Below are positions 1-5,740 of a stretch of 6,235 nucleotides of DNA, piece after piece. The stretch comes from Scatomorpha intestinigallinarum. Lineage in GTDB: Bacteria > Bacillota > Clostridia > Oscillospirales > Oscillospiraceae. The notes under the pieces were generated by a model that saw nothing but the letters and a program-made list of their open reading frames with translations, searched no databases and had not been told where the DNA came from. Position 1 is the stretch's first letter. Each line of letters begins with the position of its first letter. The stretch lies in NCBI GenBank assembly GCA_018712225.1, contig DVHH01000155.1:1-6235 (forward strand), read 5' to 3'. A program made the translations under genes and the position numbers.

Positions 1-63
1 CTCTCCGTCTCCGCGGGCTGGAGCGCATGACGCGCGCCCCTGAGCCCCGCGAGGCCCGGCGGC
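1..63. other. Upstream flank with no supported gene
   Basis: Only 63 bases precede the promoter. On the plus strand, frame 1 reads nine codons (LSVSAGWSA) to a TGA at 28-30, which could be the tail of an upstream gene cut by the window edge. Too little is present to identify a product. I see no clear hairpin with a T-tract that would separate it from the next operon. Confidence 0.3.
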
Positions 64-92
64 TTGCAAAAGCGCGGGGCTGCCCGTATAAT
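64..92 (+). promoter_or_regulatory. Sigma-70-type promoter for the HTH/kinase-NACHT operon
   Basis: A -35-like TTGCAA (64-69; four of six consensus positions) is followed after exactly 17 nt by a perfect TATAAT (-10, 87-92). Transcription would start around base 99, giving a leader of about 35 nt before the ATG at 134. AT-rich hexamers at ideal spacing stand out in such GC-rich DNA. The position directly ahead of the first gene makes this the likely operon promoter. No clear operator palindrome is visible around it. Confidence 0.75.
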
Positions 93-120
93 ATCTGTAT
101 CTGAGGGGCAAGCGCCCGGG

Positions 121-125
121 AGGGG
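121..125 (+). promoter_or_regulatory. Ribosome binding site of the HTH gene
   Basis: AGGGG at 121-125, inside a purine-rich run reaching 131, lies 8 nt before the ATG at 134. This is good Shine-Dalgarno spacing and supports that start codon. Confidence 0.6.
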
Positions 126-133
126 AAAGAGCC

Positions 134-1447
134 ATGCAGGCCCAATATGAGACTGTAATTTCAAAACGCAACCTGGAGCGCATACACAGCCGGAGCATGA
201 GCCCGGCGGAGCTCATCGCCTTTCTGGAGGAGGGCGCGCTCTACCGCTCCTTTGCGGACGTGCTGCGCTCCGTGAGCCCAGGCGAGGGGCTGGCGGAGCG
301 GCTCAAAACGCGGCTGCTGGGCATAGACGGGCAGCCCGCCGGGCCGAAGGAGGCCGAGGCCCTGAGGAAGAACGTCTCCAACTGGCTCCGCGGCGAGGCC
401 GCGCCGCAGAACAGGGAGCAGCTGTTCAAGATCTGCTTCGCCCTGGAGCTGGACGAGGCCCGGGCCGGGCGCGTCCTGGCCAGCGCCTCCGACACGGGCA
501 TACACTACCGCGACCCGCACGAGCTCTGCTACGCCTTCGCCCTGCGCACGGGCCTCGGCTACGCCGAGGCGGTGCAGCTCGACGCGGAGATGGAGGGCAT
601 CTACGGTCCCGTGGCCCGCGCCGCCGAGGCGGAGCGCGCCGCAGGCTGGAAAAAGCGGGAGCAGCTCTACCGCGAGCGCCGCGCCGAGGCCCGCAGGCAG
701 CGGCTGGCCCGCGAGAAGCAGGGCCTCTGGTCCGACACCTACCTCGGCCCCGGCGAGGAGGAGGACCCGCCCGCCTTCCTCACCCAGCAGGTCTACCACC
801 GCTTTGAGGACGTGCGCGACCGCGAGGGCCTGCGCCTCTTCTTCCTCGAGAACAGCGCCCGCCTGGGCTGGATACACGAGAGCGCCTACGAAAAGTTCTG
901 GAGCCTGCTCCTCGCCCTGCAGGAGCCGGACGACGCCATCGCGCCCTCCGGCGAACAGGCCGCGGAGGTCTATTCCCTCGACAGGATAGCGGAGGAATAC
1001 CTGCGCATGCACGTCCCCCTGGGCAAGAACACCCGGGGCTTCGACTATCTCCAGCGCGCCGTCAAGCGCAACTGGCCCGGGGCGACGGAGCTGCAGCGGA
1101 TGAAGTCCCGCAAGGCCGACGTCAGCCGCAAGGCGCTGCTGCTGCTCTTCCTCATAACGGAGGACTTCCTCTTCTCCGAGGACCTGCTGTACAGCGACAA
1201 GGCCGGGGAGGAGGCCGCCTGGTATCTCCCGCTGGAGGACGAGTCCCCGCGCGACAGGCTGGAGGTCACGCTGAGCAAGGTGAACCTCTTCCTGGAGACC
1301 TACGGCATGAACCAGCTCGACCCCGGCAACCCCTTCGACTGCCTGGTGCTCTATGCCCTGGCGGCGGACTGCGGCGGGGAATTTCTGAGCGACAACTTTT
1401 CCCGCGCGCTGGAGGTCCTGTTCTCCGGCGCCCAGGGCGGCGGCTGA
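134..1447 (+). CDS. Helix-turn-helix (Xre-like) protein, first gene of a kinase-NACHT operon
   Basis: This 437-residue soluble protein has no signal peptide or membrane helix. Residues about 55-118 resemble the end of an Xre/Cro-type helix-turn-helix: the recognition-helix-like VSNWLRG (81-87) is followed by a P.NREQLFKICFALELD helix (91-107) and a helix ending at RVLASASD. I know this layout from Bacillota HTH proteins often encoded beside eukaryotic-like kinases. A charged, Arg/Glu-rich, probably coiled linker (about 160-210) includes an acidic stretch, GEEEDP. The C-terminal half (about 215-437) is predicted helical and ends with an NPFDCLVLYAL motif (399-409) that I cannot assign to a named function. 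The start is supported by the ribosome binding site at 121-125 and the promoter upstream. The gene is 23 nt from the kinase-NACHT gene and surely co-transcribed with it. It could be that protein's regulator, phosphorylation substrate or adaptor (inference). DNA binding is plausible but unproven. Confidence 0.75.
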   Translation: MQAQYETVISKRNLERIHSRSMSPAELIAFLEEGALYRSFADVLRSVSPGEGLAERLKTRLLGIDGQPAGPKEAEALRKNVSNWLRGEAAPQNREQLFKICFALELDEARAGRVLASASDTGIHYRDPHELCYAFALRTGLGYAEAVQLDAEMEGIYGPVARAAEAERAAGWKKREQLYRERRAEARRQRLAREKQGLWSDTYLGPGEEEDPPAFLTQQVYHRFEDVRDREGLRLFFLENSARLGWIHESAYEKFWSLLLALQEPDDAIAPSGEQAAEVYSLDRIAEEYLRMHVPLGKNTRGFDYLQRAVKRNWPGATELQRMKSRKADVSRKALLLLFLITEDFLFSEDLLYSDKAGEEAAWYLPLEDESPRDRLEVTLSKVNLFLETYGMNQLDPGNPFDCLVLYALAADCGGEFLSDNFSRALEVLFSGAQGGG

Positions 1448-1454
1448 GCCGCCG
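1438..1454 (+). repeat. Perfect inverted repeat centred on the HTH gene stop codon
   Basis: CGGCGGC (1438-1444), the loop TGA (the stop codon itself) and GCCGCCG (1448-1454) form a perfect 7-bp GC-only stem with a 3-nt loop. It ends 3 nt before the AAGGA ribosome binding site of the next gene. No T-tract follows, so it is not a terminator. It could tune translational coupling between the two genes, or be a chance product of GC-rich codons. Confidence 0.45.
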
Positions 1455-1457
1455 GGG

Positions 1458-1462
1458 AAGGA
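1458..1462 (+). promoter_or_regulatory. Ribosome binding site of the kinase-NACHT gene
   Basis: AAGGA at 1458-1462 sits 8 nt before the ATG at 1471 and supports that start, which leaves 23 nt between the two coding regions. Confidence 0.6.
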
Positions 1463-1470
1463 CAGGTGCG

Positions 1471-4380
1471 ATGAGAACTGCGCTCCAGCCCGGGAGCCGG
1501 CTGCTCCTGGGCGGTGTCGAATATACGATAGAGGCCGTGGAGGGCAGCGGCAGCAGCGCCGTCGTCTACCGCGCGGCCTATGAGGACGCCCTGAACCGGG
1601 GCGCGCTGCACCGCGTGCTCATAAAGGAGCTCTTTCCCCTGAGCGCGCAGGGCGGCATAGAGCGCGCGCCGGACGGGGGCGTCGTCTGCACCGGCCCGGG
1701 CCTTGCAGTCATGGAGGAGGCGAAGCGCCGCTTCCTGATGGGCAACCAGGTGAACCTGGAGCTGCTGGCCGGGCGGCCGGAGGCCACGGCCGGGAACCTC
1801 AACTCCTTTGATGCGCGGGGCACCTACTACTCCGTGCTCTCCCTGCACGGAGGCGAGAGCCTGCTGCGCGCGCTGGACTCGCGCGGGCGCTTCCCTCTGA
1901 GGGAGGCGGCCGGGGTCATGCTGCGGCTGCTGGGCGCGCTGGCCGTCTTCCACCGCCGCGGGCTGCTGCACCTGGACGTCAGCCCGGACAACATCCTGCT
2001 CCTGCCGGGGCAGGCCCTGCTCATAGACTTCAACAGCGTCTGGGACACGCGCCGGCCCGACTGGGGCGACTTCTGCTTCAGCTGCAAGCCGGGCTATTCC
2101 GCGCCCGAGGTCCTGCTGGGCGACGAGGCCGCACTCTGCCCGGCGACGGATATCTACTCCTGCGGCGCGGTCTTCTTCCACCTGCTCTCAGGGCGGAGGC
2201 TGAGGGAGGGCGAGGCCGCCTCGGGCGGTTTCAGGCGCGGGCTGGCCGGCCTGCCCTGCCTGGCAGGGGTGCCGCAGAGCGCCGCGTCCAAGGCGGCGGA
2301 GATACTCCTGCGCGCGCTGCACGCCCTGCCTCGCAGGCGCTATGCGGACGCGCAGGCCATGGCCGAGGAGCTGGGCGAGCTCCTCGCGCGGCTGGACGGC
2401 TTCGGCGTCAGCCCGAGCGCGCTCTGGGAGGCCGGGGCGGCCCGTCTGCGGCGGGAGCGCGCGCCGCAGGGCGAATATCTCGACCAGCCGCTCGCGGCGG
2501 CGGACGGGGAGACGCTCCCGCGGCCTGAGCTGGAGCGGCGGCTCGACGGGGGCGGGCGTTTCCTGCTCACAGGCCCCGGCGGCATGGGCAAGTCCCGCCT
2601 GCTGCTGGAGCTCGCCGCGCGCCGCGCCTCGGCCTTCCGGCCGGGGGAGCCGGTGTACATTCTCCTGCCCCTGAGGGGCTATCAGACCTGTCCCGGCGAG
2701 GCTGACTACATAAGGCGCAGCCTGCTGCGGCTGCTGCGCTTCGCGCCCGGCGGCCCCGGCTGGGAGGATGCGCTGCACGCGCTGGAGGCGCTCTTCGACA
2801 GCCCGGGTCCCGGCGGCGGGGCGCGGCTCGTGCTGCTGCTGGACGGGCTGAACGAGGCTGGGCCGCGCCGCGAGAAGCTCCTAGCGGAGCTGGAGGAGCT
2901 GGGCTCCCGCCCGGGCCTGGGCCTGCTGGTCACGGAGCGCAGCTCCGCCGTGCTGGAGTACGCCCTGGGCGGCTTTGAGCCGCTGGCCCTCTCGCCACTG
3001 AGCGAGGCCCAGCTGGAAATACAGCTGGGCAGGCGCGGCCTGCCCCTGCCCGCGGAGGAGGGCCTGCGCCGCCTGCTGGCAACGCCGATGCTGCTCTTCC
3101 TCTATCTCGACGCCGCCCAGGCCCCCGGCGAGGGCGCCCCCGCGCCCGAGACGCAGGAGGCCCTGGTGGCGCTGTATCTGGAGCAGTTCTGCCGCCGCGC
3201 CCTGCGCGAGGACAGCGGCAGCCAGGGCGCGCAGTTGTGCACGGCCTACCTGCTGCGCCATTTCCTGCCCGATGCGGCCGCGCTGATGCGCCGCCTGGAC
3301 CGGAGCCTGCTCCAGGCGCAGGAGCTCCTGCGCCTGGCGGAGCGGAGCTGGCGCGAGCTGCACGGCCGCAGTTTCGGCGAGGCCTTCCCGGAGTTCATGG
3401 GCAAGTCCCGCCTGATGTTCGAGGGCATAGGCAGCGCCGCGGAGTGGTACGACTTCGCGGTCGGCGAGCGGCTGACGGAGCGCTTCGGCCTGCTGCGCGA
3501 GGCGGCCCCGGGGCAGTACGCGCTGCTGCACGACAATTTCCTGGACGTCCTGGCCGGGCAGGCGGACGAAAACCGACGGCGGCTCTCGGCCCGGCGCGGG
3601 GCGAAGCTCCGGCGCGGCGGGGCGGCGCTCCTTGCGGCGCTGCTGCTTCTGGGCGGGGCGGGCGCGGCCCTGGGCGCGCGGCTGCACGCCCGGACGGGCT
3701 ATACCGAGTCCGAGGAGGGGCTCATATACGACGCCGTCGCCGCGCTGAACAGCTGCCTCGGCCTCTGGAGCAGCCAGGTCTCGGCCCAGCGCCAGCTGCT
3801 GGAGCGCGCCTCGGTGAGCGACGTGCTGGATAACGAGGACGCTGCCGCGCGCGAGGCCCTGGCCGGGATGATAGCGCAGCAGCGGAGCTTTCTCGCCTCG
3901 CTCTACGCCGCGGAGCCGGACGCGGAGCTGTACGAGGCCCTGGCAGAGCTGGAGGCGGGCAAGGGGCTGTTTTCTACGGAGCTGCTGGCGGAGCTCTGCG
4001 GGCGCTGGGCGCTGATGGAGCCGGCGGCGGAGGCCGGCATGGCGCGGCTGGAGGCCGTGCTCTGCGAGGAGGACAGCGCCTATGACAGCCGCGACAAGCG
4101 CGAGCGGCTGGTTTCGGACTACGCGGGCTGGCTGGAGGCGGAGACGCGCTATGTGTCCTACCTGCTGGCCGAGCTGCTCTCGCAGATGGCGCCGGAGCAG
4201 CAGGAGCAGGCGCTGGAGGCCATGACCTATATGGAGGCCTTTGAGGGCTTCTACGACGGCGCCGGCAGCGTTTCCCCGGAGCGTCTGCCCGCCGGCGCAG
4301 AGCAGGCCCTGGAAGCCCTGAAGGAGTCCCGCCGCCAACTGAGCGCCCAGGGCCTCAGCCTCCCCGGCGAGTGGGAGTGA
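1471..4380 (+). CDS. Membrane-anchored protein kinase-NACHT (STAND NTPase) fusion protein
   Basis: This 969-residue multidomain protein starts with a kinase domain (about 11-307): glycine loop EGSGSSAVVY (24-33), ATP-binding lysine in IKE (K52), catalytic loop HLDVSPDN (167-174, D169 and N174 present), metal-binding DFN (D186), APE (211-213) and helix-F TD (D227). The catalytic loop has Leu for the HRD arginine and Ser for the usual lysine, and DFG is DFN. A NACHT-type module follows (about 337-695): Walker A GPGGMGKS (368-375), Walker B LLLDGLNE (455-462), a sensor-like LLVTER (485-490), TPMLLFLYLD (538-547) and a closing LLHDNFLDVLAG (685-696) like the FxHxxFxEY region of NACHT proteins. 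After a basic stretch (about 702-715) comes one hydrophobic helix (about 716-736), then 233 helical, acidic residues. The positive-inside rule puts kinase and NTPase in the cytoplasm and the tail outside. Predicted roles are ATP-driven switching and Ser/Thr phosphorylation; stimulus and targets are unknown. It shares its operon with the HTH protein, a possible substrate. Confidence 0.85.
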   Translation: MRTALQPGSRLLLGGVEYTIEAVEGSGSSAVVYRAAYEDALNRGALHRVLIKELFPLSAQGGIERAPDGGVVCTGPGLAVMEEAKRRFLMGNQVNLELLAGRPEATAGNLNSFDARGTYYSVLSLHGGESLLRALDSRGRFPLREAAGVMLRLLGALAVFHRRGLLHLDVSPDNILLLPGQALLIDFNSVWDTRRPDWGDFCFSCKPGYSAPEVLLGDEAALCPATDIYSCGAVFFHLLSGRRLREGEAASGGFRRGLAGLPCLAGVPQSAASKAAEILLRALHALPRRRYADAQAMAEELGELLARLDGFGVSPSALWEAGAARLRRERAPQGEYLDQPLAAADGETLPRPELERRLDGGGRFLLTGPGGMGKSRLLLELAARRASAFRPGEPVYILLPLRGYQTCPGEADYIRRSLLRLLRFAPGGPGWEDALHALEALFDSPGPGGGARLVLLLDGLNEAGPRREKLLAELEELGSRPGLGLLVTERSSAVLEYALGGFEPLALSPLSEAQLEIQLGRRGLPLPAEEGLRRLLATPMLLFLYLDAAQAPGEGAPAPETQEALVALYLEQFCRRALREDSGSQGAQLCTAYLLRHFLPDAAALMRRLDRSLLQAQELLRLAERSWRELHGRSFGEAFPEFMGKSRLMFEGIGSAAEWYDFAVGERLTERFGLLREAAPGQYALLHDNFLDVLAGQADENRRRLSARRGAKLRRGGAALLAALLLLGGAGAALGARLHARTGYTESEEGLIYDAVAALNSCLGLWSSQVSAQRQLLERASVSDVLDNEDAAAREALAGMIAQQRSFLASLYAAEPDAELYEALAELEAGKGLFSTELLAELCGRWALMEPAAEAGMARLEAVLCEEDSAYDSRDKRERLVSDYAGWLEAETRYVSYLLAELLSQMAPEQQEQALEAMTYMEAFEGFYDGAGSVSPERLPAGAEQALEALKESRRQLSAQGLSLPGEWE

Positions 4381-4422
4381 TGGGCACAGAGCGCGTCACT
4401 GAGCAAAGCACATATAAAAATA
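4381..4422. other. Convergent intergenic spacer
   Basis: The gap between the kinase-NACHT stop and the terminator hairpin is AT-richer than its surroundings, notably the A-run at 4416-4420. I see no gene in it. Read on the minus strand, the A-run supplies the T-tract of the peptidase terminator. Confidence 0.5.
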
Positions 4423-4454
4423 CCGGACCCGCCTCCAAAAGGAGGCGGGTCCGG
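4411..4454 (-). terminator. Rho-independent terminator of the M20 peptidase gene
   Basis: A perfect 14-bp stem pairs 4423-4436 with 4441-4454 across a 4-nt AAAA loop. On the minus strand it begins 4 nt after the peptidase stop and is followed by a T-rich tract (complement of 4411-4422, with a run of five T). On the plus strand it is followed by CGCCTT with no U-tract. It therefore terminates the minus-strand gene best, and may only partly stop the kinase-NACHT transcript. Confidence 0.85.
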
Positions 4455-4458
4455 CGCC

Positions 4459-5202
4459 TTATTCGGCCGTGCCGCACCACTCGGTGAACAGCTTGCAGAA
4501 CATGTGTACCGCCGCCAGGTATTCGTCCACCGGCACGTACTCGTTTATGGAATGTGCGTTGTCGATGCTGCCGGGGCCGCAGAGCACGGTGGGCGTATCC
4601 GCAAAGTTTGTGAGCAGCCTTGCGTCCGCCCCGCTTGCGAGCCCCTGTATCTCCGGCCGCCGGCCCGTGCAGCTCTCAAGGCAGCCGCGCACGCAGGTGA
4701 CTATGGGGTGTTCCTCGCCTATGTCATAGGCGTTGCCCTGCTGGAAGCACTCTATCTGCGGCGGGTTTGCGCTCAGCCAGGGGTCAGAGCCGACGAAGCG
4801 GGCTATTTCGTCCCTGAGCTGCGCGTCTATCCTGGAGCCTATCCTGCCGTTCTCCGTCTCGCAGGGGTGGAAATGGAGCGACATGTCCAACACGCACTTT
4901 TCCGGCACGGTAGAGCTGGAATCCCCGCCGTGAATGACCGTGAAGCAGAGCGTGGGAGGCGGGAGATAGGGGTGGCGCTTTGAGATCGCCCAGTTCCTCT
5001 CCACCTCGCGCATCCTGCACATGAAGTCCAGGCACTTGTCCACGGCATTCACGCCCTTCCACTTGAAGGCGCAGTGTATGGGCTTTCCGCTGAAGGTTAT
5101 GCGATAGAAGAGCCAGCCCATATGCGCCGGCATGATACTCAGTCCCGTGGGCTCAGGAATAACGGCGGCGTCAGCCTTATAGCCTTTCAGGCAGCAGGCG
5201 AG
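4459..5202 (-). CDS. M20-family metallopeptidase/deacylase (ArgE/DapE type), 5'-truncated
   Basis: This is the C-terminal part of an M20 zinc peptidase or amidohydrolase (ArgE, DapE and aminoacylase relatives). Homology is recognisable in frame beyond the first ATG (5133), back to about 5200, as LKGYKADAAVIPEPTGL, a core motif of the family. It continues with the dimerisation domain (GKPIH, conserved His, 5074-5088) and ends with CGPGSIDNAHSINEYVPVDEY (near 4525-4587), whose His is a family metal ligand. About 170 N-terminal residues are missing, including the His, Asp and Glu-Glu metal ligands, so this piece could not be active alone. Upstream, the sequence switches abruptly to a dehydrogenase reading frame at about 5200. 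An in-frame TAG lies a little further upstream, so no longer version is encoded here. The substrate (acetylornithine, succinyl-diaminopimelate or other) cannot be told from this half. It ends in its own terminator. Confidence 0.8.
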   Translation of the reverse strand, partial: LACCLKGYKADAAVIPEPTGLSIMPAHMGWLFYRITFSGKPIHCAFKWKGVNAVDKCLDFMCRMREVERNWAISKRHPYLPPPTLCFTVIHGGDSSSTVPEKCVLDMSLHFHPCETENGRIGSRIDAQLRDEIARFVGSDPWLSANPPQIECFQQGNAYDIGEEHPIVTCVRGCLESCTGRRPEIQGLASGADARLLTNFADTPTVLCGPGSIDNAHSINEYVPVDEYLAAVHMFCKLFTEWCGTAE

Positions 5203-5740
5203 CGGGTCGTCTCCCGGCCTTCCTTTATCAGCTCGAGGACGGCTTTCTCTATTCTATCCGCCGCCTCCGTCTCGCCTGTGGGGCGCAGCAGCATGACCGC
5301 CGACAGGATGAGCGCCGTTGGATTCGCGTCGTTCAGGCCCGCGTGCTTCGGCGCACTGCCGTGCACCGCCTCAAATATCGCGCAGTCCTTGCCTATATTT
5401 GCGCTCGGCGCAAGGCCCAGGCCGCCTACCAGTCCGGCGCACAGGTCGGATACGATGTCGCCGTACAGGTTCGGCAGTACCATCACGTCGAAGGCCTCCG
5501 GCTTCTGCACCAACTGCATGCAGGTCGCGTCCACGATCTTGTCCTCGAACTCTATCTGCGGGTACTCCGATACGACGCCGCGCGCTACTTCCAAAAACAG
5601 GCCATCCGTGCATTTCATGATGTTCGCCTTATGCACTGCCGTGACCTTTTTCCGCCCGTTCTTCACAGCGTAGTCAAATGCGTACCTTATTATCCTCTCC
5701 GAGCCTTTGCGCGTGATGAGCTTGATGCTCTCCACCGCGT
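5187..5740 (-). CDS. Decarboxylating isocitrate dehydrogenase-like protein, C-terminal fragment
   Basis: About 180 residues match the C-terminal half of the isocitrate/isopropylmalate dehydrogenase family, beginning AVESIKLITRKGSERI. The motif VHKANIMKCTDGLF points to isocitrate dehydrogenase rather than isopropylmalate dehydrogenase, which usually has VDKANVLE at that place. NLYGDIVSDLCAGLVGGLG carries the metal-binding aspartates, and HGSAPKHAG with NPTALILS forms the coenzyme pocket, most like NAD-dependent enzymes. The full enzyme has roughly 330 residues, so the N-terminal half is absent. At the other end the expected C-terminal tail (about T-R-D-L-G-G onward) is replaced after GRETTR (about 5202) by four residues and a TGA that belong to the peptidase reading frame. 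The open frame continues upstream to 6182, but that part is only the shadow of ribF on the other strand. Both ends look like artificial or rearranged joins. Confidence 0.8.

Noticed and set aside
161..1012. Minus-strand open frame of 283 codons opposite the HTH gene
   Set aside because: It has no recognisable motifs and biased composition, and the plus-strand gene has a promoter, a ribosome binding site and an HTH segment.
1351..2181. Minus-strand open frame of 276 codons across the boundary of the two operon genes
   Set aside because: It overlaps well-supported kinase motifs on the other strand and shows only antisense-type composition.
2881..4338. Long minus-strand open frame of 485 codons opposite the kinase-NACHT gene
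   Set aside because: It is Gln/Arg/Ala/Leu-rich, low-complexity translation typical of the antisense of GC-rich coding DNA. The plus strand has clear domain motifs, and no ribosome binding site or known motif supports the minus frame.
4423..4454. Large inverted repeat considered as a mobile-element end or attachment site
   Set aside because: A GC stem with a 4-nt loop, a T-rich flank and a position right after a stop codon fits a terminator. No transposase or partner repeat is present.
4504..4983. Plus-strand open frame of 159 codons opposite the peptidase
   Set aside because: The minus strand carries conserved M20 motifs here; the plus frame has none.
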